From Bacteroidales bacterium (lineage in GTDB: Bacteria > Bacteroidota > Bacteroidia > Bacteroidales > FEN-979), in contig JALNZC010000011.1 of NCBI GenBank assembly GCA_023229525.1, positions 30,615 through 94,614 on the forward strand: DNA of 64,000 bases, given 5' to 3'. The notes below the pieces were generated by a model. It made no database searches and was not told where the DNA came from. It saw only the letters and a program-made list of their open reading frames with translations. The position numbers and the translations under genes were made by a program. Shown here one piece after another: positions 25,542-35,407 of the stretch (the first letter of the stretch is position 1; each line of letters begins with the position of its first letter).

Positions 25542-26393
25542 ATGAGTAAAAAGTACTTAGCGAAACGGGAAGTTGACCTCGTGATCATTTCCGATGTACA
25601 CCTGGGGGCTTTTGGTTGTCGTGCAAAAGAGTTGCTGATCTACCTGCGCAGTACTCGTCCGAAAATGCTGGTCTTGAATGGAGATATTGTTGATATCTGG
25701 CAATTCAGGAAGAGGTATTTTCCAAAATCACATCTGCTGGTCATCAGGTACCTCACAGGTCTTATAGCGAAGAATACGAAAGTTGTTTATATCACCGGTA
25801 ACCATGATGAACTTTTGCGAAAATTTGTAAAATTCAACATCGGTTCATTCAAGTTGGTTAACAAATTATTGCTTGAGCTTGACGGAAAGAAAATCTGGAT
25901 ATTCCATGGTGATGTCTTTGATATTACCATGCAATACAGCAAGTGGTTGGCTAAACTTGGCTCCATTGGCTATGATATGCTGATTATGCTGAACAGTACC
26001 ATCAACTTTTTATTGACCCGTATTGGGCGTGAAAAAATTTCATTTTCAAAACGGATCAAAAACAGTGTAAAAACAGCTGTTTCCTATATCAATAAATTTG
26101 AGGAAACAGCAGCCGCAATTGCTATTTCGAAGGGATATACCCATGTCATATGCGGGCATATTCATCAACCTGCAATCCGCAGGATATCCAATACAAACGG
26201 AGATGTCATCTATTTAAATTCCGGCGATTGGATTGAAAATCTGTCTGCACTTGAATATAATAAGGGAGAATGGAGTATATACAATTATCGTGAAGATCTT
26301 TTTGCACAAGCTTACAGGGCATCAGCAAAACAATTTGATTCCCCAAGTCATAAAGAAACTTTTGAAGAATTGTTAAAAGAATTCAGTTTATGA
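25542..26393 (+). CDS. LpxH-like UDP-2,3-diacylglucosamine phosphoesterase
   Basis: This is a 283-residue calcineurin-like metallophosphoesterase. Metal-binding motifs are SDVHLG (D18, H20), NGDIVD (D48), GNHDE (86-90), HGD and GHIHQP near the C-terminus. The spacing and the C-terminal GDWIENLSALEY block match the UDP-2,3-diacylglucosamine pyrophosphohydrolase family (LpxH/LpxG-like), which acts in lipid A synthesis at the inner face of the membrane. The gene is divergent from the GT4-GH13 pair and convergent with another GT4, overlapping its end by 6 bp. Confidence 0.8.
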   Translation: MSKKYLAKREVDLVIISDVHLGAFGCRAKELLIYLRSTRPKMLVLNGDIVDIWQFRKRYFPKSHLLVIRYLTGLIAKNTKVVYITGNHDELLRKFVKFNIGSFKLVNKLLLELDGKKIWIFHGDVFDITMQYSKWLAKLGSIGYDMLIMLNSTINFLLTRIGREKISFSKRIKNSVKTAVSYINKFEETAAAIAISKGYTHVICGHIHQPAIRRISNTNGDVIYLNSGDWIENLSALEYNKGEWSIYNYREDLFAQAYRASAKQFDSPSHKETFEELLKEFSL

Positions 26394-27551
26394 TGATTTT
26401 ATGATATCCAGGTACCGCAGATAAACATCATCCACGATGGATTCCCAGGGATGGTAAATCGTCTTTCTGGCTCCTTCTCCTGTCCTTTTTATAGCCTCAG
26501 GGTGCAGCATTAATTCATCGATTTTTTTGGCTAAATCTTCAGCCTCATTTTCAATTAAAAAACCATTAATGCCATCGAGGATCCCTTCTGCAGAAGAACT
26601 ATTTCTTACAACAATAGATGGGACATCAAATGCGGCGGCTTCCTGTATCACCAGTGGACTGTTGTCATAAATGGAGGGAAAAATGAAAAGATCGGCTGTG
26701 GCATAGATATTCTGAAGTTCCTTTCTGTCGGAAATTACACCGAGAAATACTACTTCATCGGATAGTTTGAATTGCTTTACTATTTTTTTCATCTCCCGTG
26801 CAGCATATCCTTCACCGACAAATACCATTTTAAATGAATTGCCCTTTGTTTTCAATATTTTAAGGGTATGCAGTATCATCTTAACATTTTTTTCCCAGCG
26901 ATGCTGACCTACAAACAACATGATAAATTCATTTCCTGAAACACCAAGTGTGCCGAGCCCTTTTTTCCGAAGTTTCCACAGTTTCGATTTTTCCGGAATT
27001 GCCATATCCGTACCATTGGGTATTACGTCATAGGATCCTGTGAACCCGTATTCTTTTAATGTTTGACCCGTTGATTTGTTGGGAACCCATACCAGGTCAG
27101 CATTGTTATAAAAATCGAGGGTAATGTTGAGCAAAAAATCAACGAACAGATCGTTGTTCAGCACCTTCTTAAAGTCCTCCTTGTATTTGGTATGAAATGT
27201 CGCAACCAGGGGGATTCCCAGTTTCCTTGACAGACGTGCAGCCAACTGTCCGCTTATAAAGGGGCAATGCGCATGCAAGATATCAAATTTCACCTTTTTT
27301 ATTTTCTTTTGAAATTTAATATCAATCAGTGGTAAACCAACCCGATACGGATTAATTCCCGGAAGTAATACTGATTTAAAACGATAAACGCTATATCCTA
27401 CGGTATCTTTGTAATCCTTTACCCTGGGTGCTACCAGCACGCTTTTACCATATTTTTCGTTTAGCCAGTAAGCATAGCTGTGGGCAGTCATTCCCACACC
27501 ATCCATAATCGGGAAATATGAATCGTTAAACTGACATGTCGTTATTTTCAT
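26388..27551 (-). CDS. GT4 family glycosyltransferase
   Basis: This is a 387-residue GT-B glycosyltransferase. The N-terminus has MDGVGMTAHSYAYWL (acceptor loop) and LHAHCPFISGQLA. The C-terminal lobe has FVGQHRWEKNVKMIL, GEGYAAREMKK and IFPSIYDNSPLVIQEAAAFD with the donor-binding glutamate. The start is taken as ATG at 27551; the longer frame uses TTG at 27569. It is related to enzymes that transfer sugars to diacylglycerol or lipid carriers, and with the LpxH-like gene opposite it an envelope glycolipid role is plausible but unproven. Confidence 0.85.
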   Translation of the reverse strand: MKITTCQFNDSYFPIMDGVGMTAHSYAYWLNEKYGKSVLVAPRVKDYKDTVGYSVYRFKSVLLPGINPYRVGLPLIDIKFQKKIKKVKFDILHAHCPFISGQLAARLSRKLGIPLVATFHTKYKEDFKKVLNNDLFVDFLLNITLDFYNNADLVWVPNKSTGQTLKEYGFTGSYDVIPNGTDMAIPEKSKLWKLRKKGLGTLGVSGNEFIMLFVGQHRWEKNVKMILHTLKILKTKGNSFKMVFVGEGYAAREMKKIVKQFKLSDEVVFLGVISDRKELQNIYATADLFIFPSIYDNSPLVIQEAAAFDVPSIVVRNSSSAEGILDGINGFLIENEAEDLAKKIDELMLHPEAIKRTGEGARKTIYHPWESIVDDVYLRYLDIIKSS

Positions 27552-27683
27552 AATCAGGATTTCTTGCAAATATCGTAATCCGGATTATAACACATTAAAA
27601 ATTAACAATTTGTTAACAAAGATTTAATGATTTTGAAACATGCCTGATATCCTAACAAGCCATAATAATATTTTTTGTCTAAC

Positions 27684-27714
27684 AAAAAAGCCGTCAATTG
27701 GTGACGGCTTTTTT
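27684..27714. terminator. Bidirectional terminator after the TonB receptor
   Basis: AAAAAAGCCGTCA and TGACGGCTTTTTT form a long perfect stem with a 5-base loop (27697-27701). The A-run on one side and the T-run on the other allow termination in both directions; the minus-strand receptor gene ends 20 bp away. Confidence 0.9.
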
Positions 27715-27733
27715 ACATGGGGAAAAAACCAAT

Positions 27734-30700
27734 TTATCTGAACAGGTACCGGAACCCGATTTGTGCTTGCCACCTGGAGCTGGATAACCCGGAATCGTAA
27801 AGGCTCCAGACGTTACCACTTTTAGGGGGAGTGAAGCTATATTGAGGTACAGTGGTAACTTTACCCTGTTCATCTTTTTCAAATCCCTGGAACTGGAGCA
27901 ACGGATAATTGCCATAATAACCGGCAACGTAGTATTTCCGGCCCCAACCGGGATTCAGGAAGTTCATGAAGTTGAAGATGTCGAAAGTCACCTGCAAGGT
28001 GTGACGCTTCCCCTTCACGGTAAGGTAGAAATCCTGTGCCAGGTGCAGATCCACAGTGCTTTCAAAGGGTGTACGGGATCCGTTCCGTTCTGTATACTGT
28101 CCGCGACGTGTACTCAGGTAGGGATCTCCTTCAATAAATGCATTCAGGTTTTCCCATTGTGTTTGTTTACTGACAACCACGTTCCCATTTTTATCCAGAA
28201 TATCAACCAGCCGGATATCATTCTGGTTGGAAGGAACATACATCAATTCAAGATTTTGGGTGTCTTCACCAAGGTTATACGTTTTCTTGGTGACCGGATC
28301 TTTATAACTGTTGGAAAATCCGTATGAGAAACGGCGACCTGATTGTCCGTTATAATATAATCCCACCGTCGTGGCAAAATGTTTGGCATACTCAATTTTA
28401 TAAGAGAAATAGGCCATAACACGGGAGCCGAGATCATAATCTGACCAGGAGAGGTCAAGGTCATTTTTACCTCTGACGTTCACAACCCGCCACTGCGATG
28501 AGTTTTGCGATGAATTGGCGTCATTCATTGATTTTGCGTGTCCGAGCGTATAGGCAATATTTCCTGAAAATCCATGATCCAATTGTTTCTGAAGTTGGAA
28601 AGTAAGATCGTATGCCCATCCCTGATTGGTATTATAGCCGTAAATAACATCGGTGTATTTTGTTTTGGCTATGGAATCGTTTATTTTCCACAACGGACGA
28701 TTGTCGCCGGTACCTGTCAGCGTTTGTCCGTTTTTCATGTATCGGTAGTTATAATACATGACGTTATTCATGTTTTTGGTATAGGTAAATTCCCCTGTTA
28801 TGACCAATCCCCATGGTAATTTCTGATCAATTCCGAGACTCGTTCTCCAGACTTGGGGATATTTGAAATTTTTAGCAAAAATATCCACTTCGCCCGAAGG
28901 AATGATCGGGTCACCGGGTTTGTACCCTGGCTGGTTATTCCAGTCGGGATTGAATTGAATGAAGGTGCCCGGTTTTGTAGGATCATATATAGTCCGCATA
29001 CCGCCCATGGTTATTCCGTTGTTGGTATAGCACGCCCCTGGCCATACATAAGGGATACGGCTGGTGAAAATCCCGATACCGCCACGGACTTGTGTTTTCT
29101 GATTGTCGAACAAATCCCAGTTAAAGCCAATTCTCGGAGAAAGCAAAAATTGAGCCTTGGGCATCTGTCCTGTCTTCCCGTCGAACGTTTTTCCATCTCC
29201 GGTTTCGATATTCTGAAATTGAGGGATGATCCGTGTATTGAAATCACTATTGGTAGCTGCGCTGGTCAGGAACATGGGAATATCAAGGGCCAATCCCAGG
29301 GAAACTTTAAAACGACTTGTGATTTGATATTCATCTTGCACATAGAAACCCAATTGGAGGGCCTTGAACTTGGCGGCTGCTTTTGACCCGGGTCCGGTAA
29401 CACCATCCACCAGGGAATAGGTCCGGTCATACTGAGTGGCCGAGACCGTATCATTGTTTAAAAAGTCGTTGATGGAGTTAAACTGGTAATAGCCAAAATT
29501 CTGACGGATAAACAGGTTGTACATGTTATAAAGTTCGTTGTGGGTCCCCACGGTCAGTGTATGTTTTCCCAGGTATATTTCGAAATTATCGGTAAGGGTA
29601 TAAATATCCTGGAACAACCGGTTTGCTGTGGAGAACTGTTCACTGCCAAAGGAGATCAACGCATTGCCATCCTTGATACTTACAGACGGAAAATTGCCTC
29701 CCATCGGGTTTCGGTTATCACGGACAAAAGTGAGCCCCACAATGAGGTCATTAGAGTATTTATTCCCAAAAACACTTTTTAATTCCACCGCAGCAGTATT
29801 GGTAATAGAAGGGAAATCGATTCCGGCATTACTAAAGGTAAGGCCGGTGCTGGTAGGAACACCGGGTGTAATACTCCGTCCCTTGGTATATTGATAACGT
29901 GCTGTCAGCGAATGCTTGCTTGAAATATTCCAGTCGATGCGGGCAAAAACTTTCTGTCCGTCGAGGGTCTGATTTGCTCCTTCATACGATCCCGGATCGT
30001 AACCATATTGGTTGTTTAATTTGTTGGCAATATTGTTCAGATCCGAACGGGTGGCTTTTCCCACGTAGGTACCAAAATCGAAGGGTCTTGGGGTCTGATC
30101 ATTTTGAAATTCCACATTCATGAAATAGAACAGTTTATCTTTTATGATGGCGCCTCCCACACGGGCCCCATACGTCTGTGATGAAAAGTTTGGCAAACGT
30201 TTTCGCAGTGAGTCGGGCATATCTTCCCTGTTTGTCGGGGTTTTTCCGGCAATGGACTGATTACGGAAAAAATAATAGACGGAAGCTTCGAAGTTATTGG
30301 TACCCCGGCGGGTAACTGCATTGATTCCGGCGCCAGCAAAACCTCCAAGTTTTACATCATAAGGAGCTACATTCACGGTAAACTGGTCGATAATATCCGG
30401 GCTAAACGGAGATATACCAGTTTGACCACCATTGGTTCCGGTAGCAGCCAACCCATAAACATCATTGTTCACAGCACCATCAATGAAAATAGCATTGTAC
30501 CGGTTATTCATACCGGCAATTTCAATGCTTCCATCGTTACTAACACGGGCTTGTGGGGTCAACCTGGTGAAATCAGTAATGTTCCGGGCAATGCTTGGCA
30601 TTTTGTCAATGGCGTCGCGGTTGATGTTCGTCGTGGTTCCCGTGCGATTCCCGTCAAACAGATCATTCCTGACAGCCACGATTTCGACACTTTGAAGTGT

Positions 30701-31051
30701 TTCGGTACTTTCCTTGAGTTCAACGTCGATCTTCAGGGTCTGACCCAGTGAAAGATAAATTCCCGTTTGTTCGTACTTCTGATATCCGATATACGTTATG
30801 GTAAAGACATATGGACCTCCGACGCTGATGTTCGGGAACCGATAGAATCCTTTCGTATCGGTTGTTGTTCCGTTTTTTGTTCCGGTGGGTTGATGGAGGG
30901 CGATAACCGTTGCTCCCGGTAAGCCAATTCCTTTATTGTCTACCACCCGGCCATTTATTCCGGAGGATGTCACCCCCTGGGAATAGGATAAATTTTGGAA
31001 GAAACCCAGAAATCCAAAAAGCAATAGAATACCTAGTAAATTGTTTTTCAT
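27734..31051 (-). CDS. Oar-like TonB-dependent outer-membrane receptor
   Basis: This 1105-residue protein has a signal peptide (1-25, ending YSQ) and a carboxypeptidase-regulatory-like beta domain (about 33-110, INGRVVDNKGIGLPGATV). A plug domain follows (about 125-235, with RNITDFTRLTPQ and EIAGMNNRYNAIFIDGAV), then a long beta barrel ending in the aromatic signature (FRYLFR). The plug motif order matches the Oar subfamily (Myxococcus Oar), frequent in Bacteroidota and implicated in protein or peptide transport. There is no SusD partner next to it, so it is not a classical polysaccharide locus. The ligand is unknown. Confidence 0.9.
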   Translation of the reverse strand: MKNNLLGILLLFGFLGFFQNLSYSQGVTSSGINGRVVDNKGIGLPGATVIALHQPTGTKNGTTTDTKGFYRFPNISVGGPYVFTITYIGYQKYEQTGIYLSLGQTLKIDVELKESTETLQSVEIVAVRNDLFDGNRTGTTTNINRDAIDKMPSIARNITDFTRLTPQARVSNDGSIEIAGMNNRYNAIFIDGAVNNDVYGLAATGTNGGQTGISPFSPDIIDQFTVNVAPYDVKLGGFAGAGINAVTRRGTNNFEASVYYFFRNQSIAGKTPTNREDMPDSLRKRLPNFSSQTYGARVGGAIIKDKLFYFMNVEFQNDQTPRPFDFGTYVGKATRSDLNNIANKLNNQYGYDPGSYEGANQTLDGQKVFARIDWNISSKHSLTARYQYTKGRSITPGVPTSTGLTFSNAGIDFPSITNTAAVELKSVFGNKYSNDLIVGLTFVRDNRNPMGGNFPSVSIKDGNALISFGSEQFSTANRLFQDIYTLTDNFEIYLGKHTLTVGTHNELYNMYNLFIRQNFGYYQFNSINDFLNNDTVSATQYDRTYSLVDGVTGPGSKAAAKFKALQLGFYVQDEYQITSRFKVSLGLALDIPMFLTSAATNSDFNTRIIPQFQNIETGDGKTFDGKTGQMPKAQFLLSPRIGFNWDLFDNQKTQVRGGIGIFTSRIPYVWPGACYTNNGITMGGMRTIYDPTKPGTFIQFNPDWNNQPGYKPGDPIIPSGEVDIFAKNFKYPQVWRTSLGIDQKLPWGLVITGEFTYTKNMNNVMYYNYRYMKNGQTLTGTGDNRPLWKINDSIAKTKYTDVIYGYNTNQGWAYDLTFQLQKQLDHGFSGNIAYTLGHAKSMNDANSSQNSSQWRVVNVRGKNDLDLSWSDYDLGSRVMAYFSYKIEYAKHFATTVGLYYNGQSGRRFSYGFSNSYKDPVTKKTYNLGEDTQNLELMYVPSNQNDIRLVDILDKNGNVVVSKQTQWENLNAFIEGDPYLSTRRGQYTERNGSRTPFESTVDLHLAQDFYLTVKGKRHTLQVTFDIFNFMNFLNPGWGRKYYVAGYYGNYPLLQFQGFEKDEQGKVTTVPQYSFTPPKSGNVWSLYDSGLSSSRWQAQIGFRYLFR

Positions 31052-31198
31052 AATGATTGAATTTGGTTAATACGGATTTTTTAGTCACGCAAACTTGGGG
31101 GAAAAAAGCAGGGTATCCAAAGAAAAATGGAAAATGATATTCACAATTAATCAACCGTATTCCGGTCAGAATGTTTGTTAGTTGTAACCGATCCGGAA

Positions 31199-31849
31199 TC
31201 AGGCCAACTTAATCAGGATGGTCTTGATGATATCTGAGACATCCTCGGCCATGTCGACAGTTTTTTCGAGGGTGGCAATGATCTCTTTATTCTTAATGAG
31301 CTCGATGGTATCTTTTTCGTTTTCAAACAGGTTGGAAATACCGTCATGATAAAGATCATCGGCCCGGTTTTCAAGGGTATTTAAATTGATGCAGGATTGC
31401 AGTATTTTCTCATGATTTTTTCCTGAATTTCTTAATCCATGCAATGAAAATTCAATTTCCTTTGCAGCATCACATATTACTTCGGCAAAATCTTTGAATA
31501 CCGGGTGTATTGATTTGGGTTTGTAAAGTCCGATACGCTGCGCCGCACCATTAATGTAATCGATCACATCGTCGAGGTAGGAAGTCAGTTCCTGGATATC
31601 CTCCCGGTCAAACGGTGTGATGAACGACTTGTTTAACTGGTGGTATATTTTATGCGCAATTTCATCGCCTTCGTGTTCTACTGATTTGATCTGTTTTATG
31701 ATGGGTGTCCGCTGATCGATTGTTTCGGTTGCCATCAGCTCTTTTAGAAGATCTGCAGCCTTGATCAGGACTTTGGCTCCATCCTCAAAAAGGGGAAAAA
31801 AGGAGGTGTCTTTAGGAACAAAATATTTTAATAAACTATCTAAATTCAT
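31199..31849 (-). CDS. DUF47 family Pit accessory protein (PhoU-like)
   Basis: This 216-residue all-helical protein has the DUF47/UPF0111 pattern: FFPLFEDGAKVLIKAADLL, IKSVEHEGDEIAHKI and ITPFDREDIQELTSYLDDVID. The acidic E/DxxxD residues bind metal as in PhoU. Such proteins are encoded next to Pit phosphate transporters and control them. It follows the transporter gene by 62 bp on the same strand, so they form a two-gene operon. Confidence 0.92.
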   Translation of the reverse strand: MNLDSLLKYFVPKDTSFFPLFEDGAKVLIKAADLLKELMATETIDQRTPIIKQIKSVEHEGDEIAHKIYHQLNKSFITPFDREDIQELTSYLDDVIDYINGAAQRIGLYKPKSIHPVFKDFAEVICDAAKEIEFSLHGLRNSGKNHEKILQSCINLNTLENRADDLYHDGISNLFENEKDTIELIKNKEIIATLEKTVDMAEDVSDIIKTILIKLA

Positions 31850-31911
31850 ATGTTGAATTTTTATATGGTTGTCTTTTATATTGATATCTTATAGGAATGA
31901 TTATTATGTTG

Positions 31912-32898
31912 TCAATATATCAAATTCAAAAGGTGAAAAAACGTTGCCCCTATCAAGGCCGAAACAGGAATTGTTAAAATCCAGGACCAGAAAATTTTTG
32001 TCGTCACACCCCACTTTACAGCAGATACTCCTTTTCGGGCGCCCACACCAATAATGGCGCCGGTGATGGTATGCGTTGTACTGACAGGGATACCAAAAAG
32101 TGTGGCCCCGAAAAGGGTTATTGATCCTGCTGTTTCCGCACAAACACCTTCGAACGGTTTAAGTTTGGTGATTTTCTGACCCATGGTTTTTACTATTCGC
32201 CATCCTCCGAATAAGGTTCCAAATGCAATAGCCGAATAACAGGAAAGAACGATCCAATGGGCAATGGGATCGTTTTTTGTAGTATGACCTGTAACAATTA
32301 AAGCCACCCAGATAATCCCCATCGATTTTTGTGCGTCGTTTCCTCCATGTCCAAGACTAAATGCTCCGGCGGAAAATAACTGAATCTTTCGAAAATATTT
32401 ATCGACTTTTGAGGGGGTTACATTTCGAAAAAGATATAAAACAATGGCTGAGATCGTAAAAGAAATAATCATGCCCATAAAGGGGGCAATAACGATAAAA
32501 GAGATAATTTTTAGCAGACCTGCAACCACTACCGATCCAAACCCGGCCTTAGCCACAGCTGCACCCACCAACCCACCTACAAGTGTATGCGATGAACTGG
32601 ATGGGAAGCCCCACCACCAGGTAAGTAAATTCCAGATGATGGCGGCAAAAAGAGCGGCTGCAATAACATTCAGGTTGATTACATCGGGATTTACAACTCC
32701 TTTCCCAATGGTCGATGCCACTTTTGTATGAAAGATAAAATAGGCAAGAAAATTAAAAAAAGCAGCAAAAATTACTGCGGTCAATGGGGAGAGCACCTTG
32801 GTTGAAACAACGGTGGCAATTGAATTAGCGGAATCATGGAACCCGTTAATGAAATCAAAAACAAGCACCATACCTATAATAATGTAAAGAAATTCCAT
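31912..32898 (-). CDS. Inorganic phosphate transporter, Pit family
   Basis: This 328-residue inner-membrane carrier moves phosphate (probably as a metal-phosphate complex) with protons. It carries the two duplicated family signatures: FDFINGFHDSANSIATVVST near the N-terminus and FSLGHGGNDAQKSMGIIWVA in the second half. About ten hydrophobic helices and GIPVSTTHTITGAIIG complete it. Length is normal. A -7-like element on the minus strand (32930-32937) lies just upstream of the start. Confidence 0.95.
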   Translation of the reverse strand: MEFLYIIIGMVLVFDFINGFHDSANSIATVVSTKVLSPLTAVIFAAFFNFLAYFIFHTKVASTIGKGVVNPDVINLNVIAAALFAAIIWNLLTWWWGFPSSSSHTLVGGLVGAAVAKAGFGSVVVAGLLKIISFIVIAPFMGMIISFTISAIVLYLFRNVTPSKVDKYFRKIQLFSAGAFSLGHGGNDAQKSMGIIWVALIVTGHTTKNDPIAHWIVLSCYSAIAFGTLFGGWRIVKTMGQKITKLKPFEGVCAETAGSITLFGATLFGIPVSTTHTITGAIIGVGARKGVSAVKWGVTTKIFWSWILTIPVSALIGATFFHLLNLIY

Positions 32899-33002
32899 GG
32901 AAGGATACTTAGGGTGTTTTTCGAGAAGACAAATCTAAAAAATTAATCCTTATTAAGGGCTAAAATCAAAAACTATCAATTTCCCCGGTATTTAATAATA
33001 GG

Positions 33003-33629
33003 CTAATCCGCTCCTTGCGATTCCAACCGCTCTTTGATTCCACGGATAATTTTCAGGGGTGTTTCAGTGATAACCATGTTGTATAACCAATCCGGGACAC
33101 TTCCCGCCGGGTCAACATATCCTTCCAAAATCACATGTACTGTCCCTTTTGTGACCGGTTGGATGGTCCAGCGCTGCCAGTACTCCGTGATCCTGATCCG
33201 GTCGGGTTTTTCGGGAATTACATTAAGCAACGGAACGGAATAAATCGTACGTATACCGGTTACCGGGTCGGTCGTAATTTTTGCATCCACACATAAATCG
33301 CGATCGGTAAGCGGCCAGGGAACGCTGTACACCAAATAATATTGAATATGCTTGTCTTTCTCATAAAGAAGAACGGTGATCTCTTTCAGGTTTTTGTCCC
33401 ACCAATCGACATTTTTCACATTTCCGAGCAGGTTATATACCTTGTCCAGCTCCGTATGCAGGTCGACCACCCCTTTAAATGTTTTCAACGAGGAATTTCC
33501 TTCTTTCCGGGTATATATTTTTATTCCGTCTTTTTCTTTGATGAAATTCCATTCCTGGGCGTAAATATCTTCAAAAGCGTACAGCTGAAAATAAATAGTA
33601 ACAAAGACAAAAAGTATTTTATGATTCAT
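33003..33629 (-). CDS. Exported START-domain lipid-binding protein
   Basis: This is a 208-residue protein. The start at 33629 (MNHKILFVFV) is chosen because it opens a signal peptide ending AFEDIYAQ and because a -7 promoter element lies at 33650-33657, inside the longer TTG frame (33671). The mature part has the START/SRPBCC pattern: EKDGIKIYTRKEGNSSLKTF, WWDKNLKEI, YSVPWPLTDRDLC, IRITEYWQRW and WLYNMVITETPLKIIRGIK. START domains bind lipids or sterol-like molecules; a periplasmic lipid-related role is inferred. Confidence 0.85.
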   Translation of the reverse strand: MNHKILFVFVTIYFQLYAFEDIYAQEWNFIKEKDGIKIYTRKEGNSSLKTFKGVVDLHTELDKVYNLLGNVKNVDWWDKNLKEITVLLYEKDKHIQYYLVYSVPWPLTDRDLCVDAKITTDPVTGIRTIYSVPLLNVIPEKPDRIRITEYWQRWTIQPVTKGTVHVILEGYVDPAGSVPDWLYNMVITETPLKIIRGIKERLESQGAD

Positions 33630-33649
33630 CCTGACCGTTAAATTTGCGA

Positions 33650-33657
33650 CAAAAGTA
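33650..33657 (-). promoter_or_regulatory. -7 promoter element of the START-domain gene
   Basis: On the minus strand the site reads TACTTTTG (TAnnTTTG), about 20 bases before the ATG at 33629. It decides the start of the downstream gene. Confidence 0.6.
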
Positions 33658-33686
33658 AAAGGAATCTTCAAAGGAAAAAAACACGA

Positions 33687-34460
33687 TTAGGGGAGTTGTG
33701 TTTTCTGCTGAAACAGCCATTTAAATAATTCCGGATTGGAATAGGTCTCTTCCCAGCATGCATGGCCCAGATCCGGGTATCCGGTATACCGGGGATTTCC
33801 CCCCGCTTTTTGGATGGCTTTGATCATGTTTTCCGATCTTGCCGGGTTTACAACATCGTCGAGTTTCCCGTGAAAAGCCCATATGGGAATTTGTACCAGT
33901 TTGGGTGCCAATAATTCGTCTCCACCGCCACAAACCGGAACGGCCGCTGCAAAAAATCCGGGATACCGTTCGATCAGATCCCAAGTGCCAAAGCCGCCCA
34001 TGGATAAGCCAGTGATATAAATTCTTTGCCTGTCGACAGAACTATGATTGATCAGTGAATCGATCAACTCCTTGACCAACCCGAGTGGTTGGGAAATTTC
34101 TGCTGGCTGTCTGTTATAGGGTTGACGAAAATCGACTTCAACCCATCGCTGGCCAAGGGGGCATTGGGGTGCAAGTACAAAGCAGGGGAATTTTTTCTGA
34201 TTTTCTACAGAGACAAAATTTCTGACGCCATTTTTCAATTGTTTTTCATTGTCATTTCCGCGTTCACCGGATCCGTGCAGAAAAACAACCAGGGGAAGTT
34301 TTATTTTTTCCGACTGAATGGGGATAAAGAGTTGGTAACGCAACGAATCTTTACGAAACAGAAAAACATTTTTCTGGACCCCTTTTGATTGTTGCGCTTT
34401 TGAACAAAAACTCAGGGAAAACATCATCGGCATTATTAAAAAAACAAATATTCTTTTCAT
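33687..34460 (-). CDS. Secreted alpha/beta hydrolase (esterase/peptidase-like)
   Basis: This 257-residue serine hydrolase has a signal peptide (1-23; Cys19 could be lipidated but the box is poor). The oxyanion motif is VVFLHGSGERGND, the nucleophile elbow GLSMGG (Ser in ITGLSMGGFGTWD), the acid Asp in GKLDDVV and the His in YPDLGHACWEE. This plan is shared by dienelactone-hydrolase-like and feruloyl-esterase-like carboxylesterases and by peptidase S9-related enzymes of Bacteroidota. The substrate is not determinable. It lies upstream of the START-domain gene on the same strand. Confidence 0.85.
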   Translation of the reverse strand: MKRIFVFLIMPMMFSLSFCSKAQQSKGVQKNVFLFRKDSLRYQLFIPIQSEKIKLPLVVFLHGSGERGNDNEKQLKNGVRNFVSVENQKKFPCFVLAPQCPLGQRWVEVDFRQPYNRQPAEISQPLGLVKELIDSLINHSSVDRQRIYITGLSMGGFGTWDLIERYPGFFAAAVPVCGGGDELLAPKLVQIPIWAFHGKLDDVVNPARSENMIKAIQKAGGNPRYTGYPDLGHACWEETYSNPELFKWLFQQKTQLP

Positions 34461-34568
34461 GATTTTATCTGTTCATTTAGAGCCTGAAAAGTAACATAAT
34501 CTGTTATTTCCGTGGACACAAATAAAAAACACTTATAACATCCCTGCTATAAGTGGTTATGCTGCTTG

Positions 34569-34642
34569 TGGGCCCAACAGGACTTGAACCTGTGGCCAGC
34601 TGATTATGAGTCAGCTGCTCTAACCGTCTGAGCTATGGGCCC
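34569..34642 (-). tRNA. tRNA with CAU anticodon (Met or lysidine Ile)
   Basis: The 74-nt cloverleaf on the minus strand has the acceptor stem GGGCCCA/TGGGCCC, a D-arm containing AGCTCAGACGGTTAGAGC, an anticodon stem-loop with loop CTCATAA (anticodon CAT) and a T-arm ACAGGTTCAAGTCCTGT. The discriminator is A and no CCA is encoded. It lacks the initiator C1-A72 mismatch, so it is elongator Met or tRNA-Ile2. Confidence 0.92.
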
Positions 34643-34686
34643 GTTCAATTGACAATAAAAAAATTGACAATTGAAAAATAAGTGTG

Positions 34687-34694
34687 CAAAAGTA
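34687..34694 (-). promoter_or_regulatory. -7 promoter element of the tRNA gene
   Basis: The minus strand reads TACTTTTG, about 45 bases before the tRNA 5' end, and matches TAnnTTTG. Confidence 0.5.
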
Positions 34695-34746
34695 GGAATT
34701 TCTTCCGATTTTTGCAAACGTTTTCATTTCCATCTCCTGTTCTCCC

Positions 34747-35400
34747 ATGCATATCGCAATATCCGGTTTCCCGAACCCTGAATCTGTAAAAAATATCATT
34801 TTTGACTTCGGTGGCGTGATTTGCAATATCGATATCGGGCTCACCAAATCAATGTTTGAACGGTTGGGGAAAAGTACCTTCAATACATCTTACTCGGTTT
34901 CGGAACAAGAGAATCTGTTCAGGAAGTTCGAAAGGGGATCACTTACCCCGCAGGAATTCAGAAATATCCTGAAACAACAAATTCCGGGTTCTGTCACCGA
35001 TGCACAAATCGATGAGGCCTGGAATGCCATGCTCCTTGATATTCCGGAATCAAGAATTCGTTTAATTGAAAAACTGGCAAAACAGTACCGGATTTTCATT
35101 CTGAGTAATTCAAATGAGATCCACTATACCAAATATCTGTACGATTTTCAGCAACACTATGGCTATTCCGGGTTCGATATTCTTTTTGAAAAGGCCTATT
35201 TTTCATTTCAGATTCATCTTCAGAAACCGGGTAAAGAAGTTTTTGAATACGTTCTGAGCGACAGTCATCTTTTGCCCCGGGAGACGCTGTTTATCGATGA
35301 TTCTTTGCAACATATTGAAACTGCCGGAAGGCTCGGAATACTCACACACCACCTGCAAATTGAACAGGAAGAACAGATCACCGATCTCTTCACAGGGTAA
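34747..35400 (+). CDS. HAD family phosphatase
   Basis: This is a 217-residue haloacid-dehalogenase superfamily hydrolase (subfamily IA-like). Motif I is IIFDFGGVICN: the nucleophile Asp is present, but the usual second Asp two residues later is Gly, as in HAD proteins of the YihX/epoxide-hydrolase-like group. Motif II is ILSNSNE, motif III the Lys in LQKPGKEVF and motif IV FIDDSLQHI. It is cytosolic; the substrate is probably a small phosphorylated metabolite. It precedes queA, which has its own promoter. Confidence 0.88.
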   Translation: MHIAISGFPNPESVKNIIFDFGGVICNIDIGLTKSMFERLGKSTFNTSYSVSEQENLFRKFERGSLTPQEFRNILKQQIPGSVTDAQIDEAWNAMLLDIPESRIRLIEKLAKQYRIFILSNSNEIHYTKYLYDFQQHYGYSGFDILFEKAYFSFQIHLQKPGKEVFEYVLSDSHLLPRETLFIDDSLQHIETAGRLGILTHHLQIEQEEQITDLFTG

Positions 35401-35407
35401 AAAAACA

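Noticed and set aside
28853..29386. Long open frame antisense to the TonB receptor
   Set aside because: Lies wholly inside a well-supported gene on the other strand, has no domain and mirrors the codon pattern of the receptor.
34569..34642. Initiator tRNA-fMet
   Set aside because: The first acceptor pair is a normal G-C, not the unpaired C1-A72 type, and the anticodon stem lacks three consecutive G-C pairs.
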